Source of the DNA: Veillonella rogosae JCM 15642
Lineage (GTDB): Bacteria > Bacillota > Negativicutes > Veillonellales > Veillonellaceae
Reading direction: 5' to 3'
NCBI RefSeq assembly: GCF_002959775.1
Contig: NZ_PPCX01000009.1
Location: 60,687 to 124,686, forward strand
Length of the DNA: 64,000 nt
Shown here: positions 44,954-56,501 of the stretch, one piece after another
Position numbering within the stretch: the first letter of the stretch is position 1
Layout: the number at the start of each line of letters is the position of its first letter
Position numbers and translations under genes: made by a program
The notes under the pieces: model-generated
The model's input: only the letters and a program-made list of their open reading frames with translations
The model's database searches: none
Told to the model about the DNA's origin: nothing

Positions 44954-46459
44954 TTATTTATTAGCTACAACGAGTTTGTATCCATTCAAGTGGATGTTTT
45001 CACCAGTTGTGTCTTCGTTAGTTAAGGATTTTACATAGCTGTCGCCAGTAAGTGTCCAGCTAGAGTCTTTGCTGAGTTTCAGTGTAACTTCTTTAGCTGA
45101 GTTGTTTGTATTTACAGCGCCTACAAGGCTAGAACCGTTTGTCATGTCTAGTGCAATAGTACTGATGGAGTCAGCCACGATGTTACCACTTAATGCTTGG
45201 TTAGATGCGCGGAGTGTGAGGTGACCGCCGTTTTCGCCAGCTTTACCCCAACGGGAGTCAGCCGCTACTTTCACGAGGGTATTGGTATTAGGCATAGAGA
45301 TTGCATTGTTAGAGAGGTCTACTTTAGCCGTAGTATTGTTTACATAGATGAACGCACCTGTAGAGTGTGTTGTGAGCGTGTTATTTTCTGCTTTGAGGCG
45401 TGCAATGCCGCTTTCAGCATCACCAGAGAAGCTTTGATATAGCATGAATCCATTATCTTTGTAGCCAGTTACGTTTGAGTTCGTAAGGGTAATGGAGTTT
45501 TTGCCTTCTACAACGCCAATTTCACTGTTATTAGCTACGCCGTTCACATTGTTAGCTGTAATATTACCCGTTGAATAGATAACAGGGCTACCTGCGCCAG
45601 ATGTTGTTAGTTTAGCAGCTTCCGCAGTAATCGTACCTTCGCCACGATCTGTAGCAAGTGTAGCAGAGTGAGCACCTTCAGTAGTAATCGTTAGATTTTT
45701 ACCATTTACTGTGCCTTTATACGTAGCATCTAGACCACGAGAGGAATCGCTTTTAGTGTGAATATTAGTGTTTTCTACGTTGATAACAGAGCTTTCACCG
45801 GTAGCAAAGACTGCATTGGAACCATTGGAGTTAGATGTAATATTGCTACCCTTAATGTTAATTTGGCTGCCATCAATACCAAGAATTACCGCATTTTGAC
45901 CTCGGAAATTACTGTTGTCATCGCTTGTAGTATTACCAGTTTTATCGAAAACGCTGTTTTCGATATTTACGACTGCTTTATTTTTGCCTATGAAAGCATT
46001 CTGGTCAGATGTTGTGTTAGTAATTAATTCATGAGCGATAGATTTGTTTTCTGTTATTATAGACGTACTTGTGAAAGTACTAGGATCTACTTCGGCTTGT
46101 GGTGCCATGCCAGTAGGGGATCCGTTTTGCATATCTGTTGGAGGTGCCCCGTTTTGACTTCCACTTGGAGGTGCTCCATTAGGAGCACCTACTGGCGGTT
46201 GACCTGCAGGTGCTTTGCCATGTGGAGCACCATTTGGTGGTGTGCTACCTTGAGCAGATGGTACAGTTGGAGCTTGTTCTGTAGTGGTTACAACAGCTAC
46301 GTTAGTATTCGCTTGTGTTTCTGCTGCAAAGGTTGGAATGAAGGCCAATGTAGATAAGGCGGCACCTAATACTGCAGGGAGCACCCAACGGCGTAATTTT
46401 CTGTATTGTATGTTATTTTTATGTGTTCTATGTTTCTTTTTTATAATTGTTTTATTCAT
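44954..46459 (-). CDS. Secreted beta-helix (autotransporter passenger-like) protein without a barrel
   Basis: The 501-residue protein has a long basic N-terminus (KKKHRTHKNN) and a signal peptide ending TFAAE. A Pro/Gly/Asn-rich low-complexity linker follows with repeats such as NGAPPSGSQNGAPP (about residues 70-120). Some 350 residues then show repeated short strands with Asn/Thr/Ser turns, e.g. NAVILGIDGSQINIKGSNI and VINVENTNIH, as in right-handed beta helices. The end SWTLTGDSYVKSLTN resembles passenger domains of adhesins, but no outer membrane barrel or SLH domain is present. Surface or secreted adhesin-like function is inferred. Single gene. Confidence 0.75.
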   Translation of the reverse strand: MNKTIIKKKHRTHKNNIQYRKLRRWVLPAVLGAALSTLAFIPTFAAETQANTNVAVVTTTEQAPTVPSAQGSTPPNGAPHGKAPAGQPPVGAPNGAPPSGSQNGAPPTDMQNGSPTGMAPQAEVDPSTFTSTSIITENKSIAHELITNTTSDQNAFIGKNKAVVNIENSVFDKTGNTTSDDNSNFRGQNAVILGIDGSQINIKGSNITSNSNGSNAVFATGESSVINVENTNIHTKSDSSRGLDATYKGTVNGKNLTITTEGAHSATLATDRGEGTITAEAAKLTTSGAGSPVIYSTGNITANNVNGVANNSEIGVVEGKNSITLTNSNVTGYKDNGFMLYQSFSGDAESGIARLKAENNTLTTHSTGAFIYVNNTTAKVDLSNNAISMPNTNTLVKVAADSRWGKAGENGGHLTLRASNQALSGNIVADSISTIALDMTNGSSLVGAVNTNNSAKEVTLKLSKDSSWTLTGDSYVKSLTNEDTTGENIHLNGYKLVVANK

Positions 46460-46615
46460 ACTATTTCTCTCCTAAATTGTATAAATTGATTGTAGTTGAA
46501 TAGTAAAATCTAATTGCATAAAATATAGATTGATAGCAGTATAATTTCTTACAATGAAAATATCGTGAAGTATAGAAAAAATCTTTTTTTATTGCCTTTG
46601 AATTAGCTTCGGAGG

Positions 46616-46645
46616 TTTACATTTCATCGATTTTTTTAGTATAAT
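46616..46645 (+). promoter_or_regulatory. glmS promoter
   Basis: TTTACA (46616-46621), 18 bases, TATAAT (46640-46645). It leaves a leader of about 70 nt before the ribozyme cleavage site. Confidence 0.65.
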
Positions 46646-46705
46646 ATAGCTCAGTACATAATTCATATTTGTACTAATTCTGCCGTATATCATAAAAAGG
46701 AAGAC

Positions 46706-46869
46706 CGAATTCGTAAAGGCGAATAGCGCAAGTACCCGCGAAGGCAGTCGTTAGGGTAGACGAGGTGAAGAGTGATCGAATAATCAGCGGATGCTCTTCC
46801 GGCACATTCATGTCGTAACAGATATTAAAAATCCCATCGGTAACGATGGGGACAAAGTATATCTGAATG
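46706..46869 (+). ncRNA. glmS ribozyme (glucosamine-6-phosphate-activated, self-cleaving)
   Basis: The catalytic core matches the glmS ribozyme: AGCGC with cleavage predicted between A46725 and G46726, a P2 stem TACCC/GGGTA, GACGAGG (46759-46765), and GATCGA. GCGGATGCTCTTCCGG completes the P3 stem with GAAGAG. A 3' domain hairpin pairs AGATAT/ATATCT around CCCATCG/CGATGGG. It lies about 115 nt before glmS. In known cases glucosamine-6-phosphate acts as cofactor for self-cleavage and lowers glmS expression. The loop of the P2 region is longer than in Bacillus subtilis. Confidence 0.93.
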
Positions 46870-46945
46870 AATTGTATTAAAGTAATAATTAATACATAAT
46901 TGAAACATTAATCTAGAACATTAATTTGTTAGCCTTAGTTGTTGG

Positions 46946-46966
46946 CTGGGGCTAGAATGCCCCCAG
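46946..46966 (+). promoter_or_regulatory. GC-rich hairpin beside the glmS ribosome binding site
   Basis: CTGGGGC (46946-46952) pairs with GCCCCAG, with one bulged C, ending 5 bases before AGGAGG. It could affect ribosome access or protect the cleaved mRNA. Confidence 0.5.
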
Positions 46967-46984
46967 TTATAGGAGGATATACTT

Positions 46985-49862
<2,878 letters not shown>

Positions 49863-49898
49863 AAACATATAGTAGACTTTCAATTTGTGAGGAAAACC

Positions 49899-50375
49899 AT
49901 GACGAAACAAGAGGCGATGGAACGCTTTTCATCAGGTGCCGTACAACAGAGCTTAGAAATACATCGCGGAATCCAATGGACCGGTCGCATCATTGGTCTT
50001 GTGGTATGTGCGTTAATCATAAAATATATGCCTTCAGACTGGGTAGAACGCGTATGGTATTATCTGTTGTTGCTCGTCATATTGTGGACCCTTCATAGAT
50101 TAGGTGAAAGTCAAGCTTTTATCTGTGAAAAGGGCCTCGTGTTAAAGCGAAGGCCTTTTTCTGTGAAAGAATACTTTCACAGTCTCTTTAATGGGGATGA
50201 GTATTTTGTCTTTGTCGATTACGATCATATCATCGGTTTTACCGAAGGGTGGCGTGAATTGCAGGCTATGAACGGTCATGGTGGTATTTATGTAATCCCC
50301 CTTGATTTAACTCAAGTACCATATAAGGACAAAATGGCCATGATAGAGGCTATCCATAAGCATACGCAGTCATAA
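49899..50375 (+). CDS. Small membrane protein with a C-terminal PH-like region, unknown function
   Basis: The 158-residue protein has two hydrophobic helices (GRIIGLVVCALIIKYM and VWYYLLLLVILWTLHRLG). A soluble part follows with strands such as ICEKGLVLKRRPFSVKEYF and YFVFVDYDHIIGFTEG, reminiscent of bacterial PH-like membrane proteins. I do not recognise a specific family. The start ATG at 49899 follows GTGAGG. It lies 36 bases after trpS and may be co-transcribed, but that says little about its role. Confidence 0.7.
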   Translation: MTKQEAMERFSSGAVQQSLEIHRGIQWTGRIIGLVVCALIIKYMPSDWVERVWYYLLLLVILWTLHRLGESQAFICEKGLVLKRRPFSVKEYFHSLFNGDEYFVFVDYDHIIGFTEGWRELQAMNGHGGIYVIPLDLTQVPYKDKMAMIEAIHKHTQS

Positions 50376-50401
50376 CTATCAGACAAATTATTATATAAAT
50401 C

Positions 50402-50461
50402 ATTATAAAAATCATAAATAGCTGTGCACAAATTATAAAAATCAAAAATAGCTGTGCACAA
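50402..50461. repeat. Two tandem 30-bp repeats with TGTGCACA palindromes
   Basis: ATTATAAAAATCATAAATAG(CTGTGCACAA) at 50402-50431 and the same with one base changed at 50432-50461. Each carries the palindrome TGTGCACA, so two copies sit 30 bases (about three helix turns) apart, upstream of the amino acid transporter promoter. Confidence 0.8.
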
Positions 50462-50546
50462 AATAGATTTTTAAGTATATAGATGCAGTGAATATGAGAC
50501 TGTAGAGTCATATACTAAAAAATTTGAAAATTCATCAAATTAACTA

Positions 50547-50575
50547 TTTACAACTTTAACGAACTAAAGTATAAT
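50547..50575 (+). promoter_or_regulatory. Promoter of the amino acid ABC operon with internal operator palindrome
   Basis: TTTACA (50547-50552), 17 bases, TATAAT (50570-50575). The spacer is the inverted repeat ACTTTAACGAACTAAAGT, a likely repressor site because a bound protein would cover the promoter. Confidence 0.6.
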
Positions 50576-50656
50576 ACAATCATCAGGTACAAAAAATGAA
50601 CTGTACGAATCATAAAAGTTTGTAGAGATTAGGCGATAACGCCGTGGAGGATAGTT

Positions 50657-51469
50657 ATGAATTGGAAAAAGATGATGGCCGTTGGCCTTGCAGCTGTGTC
50701 TATGATGGTATTTGTAACGGGTTGTGGTGGGGACGCTAAAAAAGCGAATACAGAATTGCCTAAGAAAGTTGTCATTGGTTTAGATGATAGCTTCCCTCCA
50801 ATGGGCTTTAAAGATGATAAAGGTGAAATCGTAGGCTTTGATATCGACATGGCAAAAGAAGCGGCTAAACGTGCTGGCATGGAAGTAGAATTCAAAGCTA
50901 TCGACTGGTCCAGTAAAGAAGCAGAACTAAAATCTAAAAAAATCGACGCATTGTGGAATGGTTTAACCGTATCTCCTGAACGTGAGAAAAATATTTTGTT
51001 CTCCAATGTATATATGAAAGACAAACAATACATCATCGTTCGTAATGAAGATGAGTCCATCAAAGGTAAGGCTGATCTTGCTGGTAAAGTGGTTGGCGTA
51101 CAACAAGCTAGTACTGGTGAAGCTGCATTACAAAAGGATGAAAGCGGTAAGACTGTTAAAGAAATAAAATCCTATGCTGATTTCGTAAGTGCTTTCATGG
51201 ATCTTGGTATTGGACGTGTAGATGCGGTTATTGCTGATGGCGTTATTGCTCGTTACCTCATGACAAAAGAACCTGGTAAATACAAAATCGTAGAAGGTAC
51301 TGATTACGGTGTAGATGATTTCGCAGTTGGTTTCCGCAAAGAAGATACTGCTTTGCGTGACAAAATCAATGGTATCTTAGCTGAAATGAAAAAAGACGGT
51401 ACTGCTGATAAAATTGCTGAAAAATGGTTAGGCTCCGGCTCAGACCTTGATAAGAGCGATGCTAAATAG
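50657..51469 (+). CDS. Polar amino acid ABC transporter, substrate-binding lipoprotein
   Basis: The 270-residue lipoprotein has a signal peptide ending in FVTGC (Cys about residue 23) and belongs to the family 3 solute-binding proteins. Motifs are GLDDSFPPMGF, GEIVGFDIDMAKEAAKRAG and DALWNGLTVSPEREK, the segments contacting the amino acid backbone. Cystine, glutamine, arginine or similar are possible ligands; I cannot choose. The start follows GGAGGATAGTT. First gene of an operon with permease, ATPase and a secreted protein. Confidence 0.92.
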   Translation: MNWKKMMAVGLAAVSMMVFVTGCGGDAKKANTELPKKVVIGLDDSFPPMGFKDDKGEIVGFDIDMAKEAAKRAGMEVEFKAIDWSSKEAELKSKKIDALWNGLTVSPEREKNILFSNVYMKDKQYIIVRNEDESIKGKADLAGKVVGVQQASTGEAALQKDESGKTVKEIKSYADFVSAFMDLGIGRVDAVIADGVIARYLMTKEPGKYKIVEGTDYGVDDFAVGFRKEDTALRDKINGILAEMKKDGTADKIAEKWLGSGSDLDKSDAK

Positions 51470-51538
51470 TACGATTCGTGGTATACTAATAGTACTATGG
51501 TCAGTAGGTACAACTGATAATTAAAGAACGAAATGTAC

Positions 51539-51571
51539 ACTAGAGAAGAGGCCAGATGCCTCTTCTCTAGT
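51539..51571 (+). terminator. Perfect 14-bp hairpin between binding protein and permease genes
   Basis: ACTAGAGAAGAGGC / GCCTCTTCTCTAGT, loop CAGAT, then CGTGTTTTG. It is probably a partial terminator or mRNA-stabilising hairpin giving more binding protein than permease. Confidence 0.8.
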
Positions 51572-51592
51572 CGTGTTTTGAAGGAGCATTCC

Positions 51593-52249
51593 ATGTTAGA
51601 TTATTTATTGCAGATTATTCCAACCATCGCCGATGGATTAAAGGTAACCGTATCACTATTCTGTATTGTATGGATTTTATCTATCCCAGGCGGCATCCTG
51701 ATGGCTATGTTGCGTCTATCTAAATTGCCTTTAGTAGATAAGCTAGTAGATGCTTTCGTGTACTTAATGCGTGGTACACCGTTGATGTTACAAATTTTAT
51801 TCGTCTATTATGCTTTACCAATCATTACAGATGGGGCCATTCAAATGGACGATGCGACGGCAGCCGTTCTTACCTTTGTATTAAACTACGCAGCTTACTT
51901 ATGTGAAATTTTCCGCGGTGGTATTCAATCCATCTCTCGTGGTCAATACGAAGGGGCAAAGGTACTTGGTTTTACGTACTCTCAAACTATGCGAAAAATC
52001 ATCTTGCCGCAAATGTTTAAGCGTGTATTGCCACCTCTTGCCAATGAAACGATTAACTTGTTGAAAGATACATCTCTTGTGTATGTATTAGCGATGAATG
52101 ATATCTTGCGTATTACGAAGTCTATCGTACAACGTGACTTTGATATTTCTGCATTCCTTGTGGCAGCAATATTCTATTTGATCTTTACCTTTATTTTGAC
52201 GAATATCTTCAACTACTTAGAACGAAGATTTGCTGTATATGAAGATTAA
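51593..52249 (+). CDS. Polar amino acid ABC transporter permease
   Basis: A 218-residue inner membrane permease of the HisM/GlnP type with five helices. MRGTPLMLQILFVYYALPI near residue 60 and the coupling loop YEGAKVLGFTYSQTMRKIILPQ are standard signatures. The start at 51593 follows AAGGAG; an upstream in-frame ATG at 51533 is in the hairpin region and unlikely. It probably works as a homodimer, as it is the only permease gene in the operon. Confidence 0.93.
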   Translation: MLDYLLQIIPTIADGLKVTVSLFCIVWILSIPGGILMAMLRLSKLPLVDKLVDAFVYLMRGTPLMLQILFVYYALPIITDGAIQMDDATAAVLTFVLNYAAYLCEIFRGGIQSISRGQYEGAKVLGFTYSQTMRKIILPQMFKRVLPPLANETINLLKDTSLVYVLAMNDILRITKSIVQRDFDISAFLVAAIFYLIFTFILTNIFNYLERRFAVYED

Positions 52250-52296
52250 TCTATTTCTATGGTAGTTTGTCGTATGTAATTATGTAAGAGGTACTT

Positions 52297-53055
52297 ATGA
52301 CATTTGTAAATATGGAGCGTATTGAAAAACGCTTTAACAATCAAACAGTATTGCGCGATGTATCGCTCAAAATGAATAGAGGGGAAATTGTTTCTATCAT
52401 CGGACCTTCTGGTTCTGGTAAATCTACATTTTTGCGTTGCTTAGGTCAATTGGAAACGATTGATGGAGGCTCTATTACCGTAGATGGCACTGTTCTTGCT
52501 AGTACTGATGCTAATGGCACTGTAAACTATGCAAGCCAAGAAACACAACATGACTTGCTATTACGCATGGGCATGGTGTTCCAATCTTTCAATTTATTCC
52601 CGCATATGACTGTGCTCGACAACATTATGATTGCACCGCGTATGGTAAAAGGCATGAAGGATGAAGATATTCTACCGATTGCAGAGCAATTACTTAAGAA
52701 GGTAGGGCTCTGGGAAAAACGCGATATGTATCCATCCCGTTTATCTGGTGGTCAGCAACAACGTGTAGCTATTGCTCGCGCCTTAGCAATGAACCCTGAA
52801 ATTATGCTTTTCGATGAACCTACATCGGCTCTTGATCCTGAGCTTACTGGTGAGGTTCTTAAGACTATAAAACAATTAGCCGATGATCATATGACGATGA
52901 TCATCGTAACCCATGAAATGAACTTTGCTCGTGAAGTATCTGACCGCGTTATCTTTATGGCAGATGGTGTTATTCAAGAAGAGGGAACACCAGAACAGAT
53001 TTTCAACAATCCACAGAACGCTAGAACAAAAGCATTCTTGGATAATATGTTATAG
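52297..53055 (+). CDS. Polar amino acid ABC transporter ATPase
   Basis: This 252-residue ATPase has Walker [11 protein letters not shown]-loop [16 protein letters not shown], signature LSGGQQQR, Walker [16 protein letters not shown] and the H-loop VTHEM. It matches the GlnQ/HisP group. A small insert in the early part ([15 protein letters not shown]) is longer than usual. The start follows AGAGGTACTT. The next gene starts 8 bases after its stop. Confidence 0.95.
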   Translation: MTFVNMERIEKRFNNQTVLRDVSLKMNRGEIVSIIGPSGSGKSTFLRCLGQLETIDGGSITVDGTVLASTDANGTVNYASQETQHDLLLRMGMVFQSFNLFPHMTVLDNIMIAPRMVKGMKDEDILPIAEQLLKKVGLWEKRDMYPSRLSGGQQQRVAIARALAMNPEIMLFDEPTSALDPELTGEVLKTIKQLADDHMTMIIVTHEMNFAREVSDRVIFMADGVIQEEGTPEQIFNNPQNARTKAFLDNML

Positions 53056-53063
53056 GAGGACCT

Positions 53064-54335
53064 ATGAAGTTACGTTTGATTGCAGCAACACTAGCTGTTA
53101 TGGCTTTGGGGACGACCTCTATCATGGCAGAGGGCTTAAAAGGTACGCCTGAAACACCTTTGGCGATTGTAGAGTCTCAAAAGGATTCGGCCTCTATTTT
53201 GCCAGACCAATATAAATCCTATGCTACTCAAATGAACACGGTAGTTAAGGACTATAAAAATGGTTACACTTTTACAATTCCTTGGCGCGTAGCCGACGGT
53301 GTCATGCTAGATATGGATGTGCGTAGTGAAAGCGAGCATATTCAAGGCTATTCCTTCAACTTAGCCGGTCCAACTCAAGATGATGCTTATACGGTGTCTT
53401 TCACAAAGCGCAATAATACACCACAAGATGGAGTATCTCAAAAGGAATGGAATACGACTTGGTATGGTGTGCCGATTAAGGGCATGTCTAGTGAGGAGTA
53501 TTTGAGCATTTGGCGTCAACATAGCAATGCCTTTGAACATAATGATATTGTAGGTGGTTTCTTTAGTAAAAAAGGTGCCACATCTGCTCGTTGGGATAAA
53601 ACAACGCCGAAATCTTATGCAGAAATGACCTCTACAGAGCCGGTACAATCTGTGTTTGAGGCGGAATTCATTATGGATAAAGATCCTACGCATCGCTATA
53701 ATTTGGTTAGTACTTATGCGCCAATTCAAGCGGACTTCATGGAGGCTGGCTTGATGGAACATACGATTCCATCCTTTGAACTAATCAACAAAAAGAATTC
53801 TAATGCCATTAAAGGGGTTAAACAGTTCTTAACTGGAACGAATGATATTAGTGTGGCAGAAGGCATCAAGTTTACGTATCCAAAAGGCTTCACTCGTCTT
53901 AACGAGAAAGGTAAGATTGCTTTCACTAAGCATAATATTCGCCTCGATGTAGAGTCTTTTACAATCCCTGTACAAGCCGTTAGCACAGGGATGCCGACGA
54001 TGATGGGTAAGCAAATGCTTGGTGATTATTACCTCAAACAACTGGTTGAGGTGAATAAGGCGAGCATTACTCGTTATGAAACGCATATCATCGATGGAAA
54101 TGTAATGTTCTATCTTGCGGGACATATGAAAAATCCGAATACCTCTGATACATCGGCGGCGGCTCCAGTATCCTTTGGTGCTACCATCATCCTTGGTAAT
54201 GAAGGCAATGTAGCAGTAGCGCGTATGATTGGTCCGTCAGGTGTTAGTTTAGCTACACCTGAGCTTATCGATATACTAGATGGATTTAGGCTGACTACGA
54301 CTCTCAATACTAATCAATCTTCACAAGTTCTCTAA
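53064..54335 (+). CDS. Secreted protein of unknown function in the amino acid ABC operon
   Basis: The 423-residue protein has a clear signal peptide (LRLIAATLAVMALGTTSIMAE) and no membrane segments after it, so it should be periplasmic or secreted. I recognise no domain. Two similar-looking halves may exist: YKNGYTFTIPWRVADG near residue 65 and ISVAEGIKFTYPKGFTRL near residue 265 both resemble the opening of a small alpha/beta unit with hydrophobic strands. It starts 8 bases after the transporter ATPase behind TAGGAGGACCT, so it is co-expressed with it. A role in peptide or amino acid handling is only a guess from context. Confidence 0.8.
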   Translation: MKLRLIAATLAVMALGTTSIMAEGLKGTPETPLAIVESQKDSASILPDQYKSYATQMNTVVKDYKNGYTFTIPWRVADGVMLDMDVRSESEHIQGYSFNLAGPTQDDAYTVSFTKRNNTPQDGVSQKEWNTTWYGVPIKGMSSEEYLSIWRQHSNAFEHNDIVGGFFSKKGATSARWDKTTPKSYAEMTSTEPVQSVFEAEFIMDKDPTHRYNLVSTYAPIQADFMEAGLMEHTIPSFELINKKNSNAIKGVKQFLTGTNDISVAEGIKFTYPKGFTRLNEKGKIAFTKHNIRLDVESFTIPVQAVSTGMPTMMGKQMLGDYYLKQLVEVNKASITRYETHIIDGNVMFYLAGHMKNPNTSDTSAAAPVSFGATIILGNEGNVAVARMIGPSGVSLATPELIDILDGFRLTTTLNTNQSSQVL

Positions 54336-54505
54336 TATACACATAATATTCTTTTATTTGTATAATTCTGTATAATTTGTGCTATAATGTAATAAATCCT
54401 TTTGGAAAAAGAGGAGTTTTCCTTGATAGTCTAGAATATATTAGTATAGGCTAAACGATCTTTGATCATATCCCCTTTGAGGGATTAGTAATAGGAGGGG
54501 TTATT

Positions 54506-54952
54506 ATGGTTACCTACAAAACTATTGTCGTACCTACTGATGGTTCTGAAAATGCTAAACGTGCATTAGAGCATGCTCTTGCAGTAGCAGACCGCAACCA
54601 AGCTGAATTGATCGTTGTTCACGTTGCGAATATCGTATCTGCTATTTCCAATTTCGACCAAACACCAATCTCTGGTGGCTACGTATCTGAGCAAATCGCT
54701 GAAGATATGGAAGAAACTGGTAAAGAAATTCTTAACGATGTAGTGCAAGAAATTCCTACAGGCGTTAAAGTTAAAAGCGTATTCGAAGTGGGCTCCCCAG
54801 GACCTGCATTACTTGCAGTAGCTAAAAAATACGATGCTGATCTTATCGTAATGGGTAGCCGTGGCCTTGGTCCTTTGAAAGGCTTATTCATGGGTAGCGT
54901 AAGTAGCTATGTAACTAGCCACTCCACTTGCCCTGTACTAATCATTAAATAA
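54506..54952 (+). CDS. Universal stress protein, UspA family
   Basis: The 148-residue protein has the UspA fold with the ATP-binding signature VMGSRGLGPLKGLFMGSVSSYV (G-2x-G-9x-G-S/T) and the N-terminal TIVVPTDGSENAKRALEHA. It probably binds ATP. The start follows AATAGGAGGGG. Upstream 54360-54395 holds several TATAAT-like words and the leader contains small hairpins (GGAAAA/TTTTCC, ATCCC/GGGAT), none assigned. A strong terminator follows. Confidence 0.93.
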   Translation: MVTYKTIVVPTDGSENAKRALEHALAVADRNQAELIVVHVANIVSAISNFDQTPISGGYVSEQIAEDMEETGKEILNDVVQEIPTGVKVKSVFEVGSPGPALLAVAKKYDADLIVMGSRGLGPLKGLFMGSVSSYVTSHSTCPVLIIK

Positions 54953-54977
54953 TGCATATCCTGTTTTGATATGTTAC

Positions 54978-55014
54978 AAAAAGAGACTTTGTTTTTACAA
55001 AGTCTCTTTTTTAA
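54978..55014 (+). terminator. Intrinsic terminator after the UspA gene
   Basis: Stem AAAGAGACTTTGT / ACAAAGTCTCTTT with a 4-nt loop and a T6 tail. Confidence 0.92.
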
Positions 55015-55145
55015 TATAATAAAAATGATATAATGTTTATATGTATGCTCTACATATGAGCAATCTAATTTAAGAAACATCGATTAGTTATACATAAGAA
55101 ATATAGATTATAAGCATGGATATGAATGAAATTAAGGGGGACTAT

Positions 55146-55436
55146 ATGAGCGACAAACAAGAATCATTGCTAAAGCTAGCAGAGCTGTTTAAAATCTTGG
55201 GAGACCCTACACGCCTTAAAATAGTAGAACTATTACTAGAAAACGAAATGTGTGTAAATCACATCGCAGAAACTATGGGGATGGGACAATCAGCTATTTC
55301 CCACCAATTGCGTGTATTGCGTCAAGCGCGCCTCGTGACCTATCGTAAGGATGGAAAAACAGCGTATTATTCTCTAAATGATGATCATGTAGAGTGCCTT
55401 GTAAGAATGGGTATGGAACACGTAGCTCATCAGTAA
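55146..55436 (+). CDS. ArsR/SmtB-family metal-sensing repressor, CzrA-like
   Basis: A 96-residue winged-helix repressor. The recognition helix region is MGMGQSAISHQLRVLRQARLV, followed by the wing YRKDGKTAYYSL. The C-terminal helix carries Asp79, His81, His92 and His95 with spacing D-x-H-x10-H-x2-H. This is the alpha-5 metal site of CzrA/SmtB-type Zn(II)/Co(II) sensors. The alpha-3 cysteine site is absent, although one Cys is present at 36. The start at 55146 follows AAGGGGG; an earlier ATG at 55116 is less likely. No metal efflux gene adjoins it, so its target must be elsewhere. Confidence 0.9.
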   Translation: MSDKQESLLKLAELFKILGDPTRLKIVELLLENEMCVNHIAETMGMGQSAISHQLRVLRQARLVTYRKDGKTAYYSLNDDHVECLVRMGMEHVAHQ

Positions 55437-55462
55437 ATAAAAAGATAATTATTTAAAATGTA

Positions 55463-55495
55463 AAAAAAGGAGCCCTTTTAAAGGGCTCCTCTTTG
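55463..55495. terminator. Bidirectional terminator between arsR and the AEC gene
   Basis: AGGAGCCCTTT / AAAGGGCTCCT, A7 before and TCTTTG after, between convergent genes. Confidence 0.85.
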
Positions 55496-55511
55496 TATAG
55501 GTATACTAGTA

Positions 55512-56501
55512 TCAATATAATGGGAAAAGATAATAGGCGATTGTAATGAATAGCGGCATAGTTACTGCTGATAGAATTGTAGTGCCCATAACGATTTGTG
55601 TAGCATACTCTGGGTTATTCTTCATTTCAATTGCAATGAGAGACATATTGATAGCTGTTGGTACGCTATAGGTTATGATAATAGTTTGCGCTGCTATTGG
55701 ATGCATAGGGCCATAGAACTTGATGAAGAGTATGGTCATAGCAGCGGCTATGATTGGGCTTATTACAAGTCGCAACGTCGTTGCAAGCATAACATCTAGT
55801 TTAAAGAAGTTTAATGGCGTTCTGTTAATTTGTACACCTAAGGCAATCATAGCAACCCCAACAAAGGCATTAGCAAAGATATTGAGGGGCGCAAAGAAGA
55901 AGAGACCGTGTAAATCAAAAGGCAGCAACTGGCAGAGTAGAGCCATTGGGATGGCATAAACCATTGGCATGTGGAACACTACTTTTAGTGCATCTCGAGG
56001 ACTTAGCCTGCCCGCACCAGCTTGGTAGAACCCATACGTATTACTGCTGATGGTTTGAATAATCATGATGGATACGACACTTACAAGACCTAAGTTTGCA
56101 TAGGGGGTGGCGCCATCAATAACATAGGGGACGTTTGTAAATACAAATATAGCAAGGGCGACACCCATATTCCCTACATTGTTAAACATAACACAGTTTT
56201 TTAAGGTCCCAATCTTGGCTACGTCATAACCTTGCATTCGCCCAACTATATCCGATAGTATGGAGTTTAGTATAAGTACACAGAATGCAACAAATACAAT
56301 TTCTAATGTGCCTGAGTTAAGCTTTGCTTCATACATAGCTCTAAATATAAAAGTAGGTAATAATATGTAGAAGTTCAGCTTACTCAGCGTATATAGATCG
56401 AGTTTAAATTTTCTATCTAATATAAATCCAACCCCTATAAGTATTAAAATAGGGATCATGGAATTCATAAAGATATGGCCTATTAATACTAATAAATTCA
56501 T
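55512..56501 (-). CDS. AEC-family (auxin efflux carrier-like) transporter
   Basis: This 329-residue membrane protein with ten helices is of the AEC family, whose bacterial members carry malate, malonate or other organic acids. Typical features are MIPILILIGVGFILDRKFKLD at the start, MFNNVGNMGVALAIF in helix 4-5 with the conserved Asn/Gly, and AQTIIITYSVPTAINMSLIA near the end. The start at 56501 follows CTAGGTGAG. The substrate cannot be assigned; the gene stands alone. The 378 bases between it and modA are AT-rich, with no other gene evident. Confidence 0.9.
   Translation of the reverse strand: MNLLVLIGHIFMNSMIPILILIGVGFILDRKFKLDLYTLSKLNFYILLPTFIFRAMYEAKLNSGTLEIVFVAFCVLILNSILSDIVGRMQGYDVAKIGTLKNCVMFNNVGNMGVALAIFVFTNVPYVIDGATPYANLGLVSVVSIMIIQTISSNTYGFYQAGAGRLSPRDALKVVFHMPMVYAIPMALLCQLLPFDLHGLFFFAPLNIFANAFVGVAMIALGVQINRTPLNFFKLDVMLATTLRLVISPIIAAAMTILFIKFYGPMHPIAAQTIIITYSVPTAINMSLIAIEMKNNPEYATQIVMGTTILSAVTMPLFITIAYYLFPLY

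Noticed and set aside
46031..46357. 108-codon Cys/Trp-rich plus-strand frame
   Set aside because: Antisense to the Pro/Gly-rich linker of the secreted protein; the odd composition reflects that repeat.
50402..50461. CRISPR-like direct repeats
   Set aside because: Only two adjacent copies with no spacers and no cas genes; better explained as operators.
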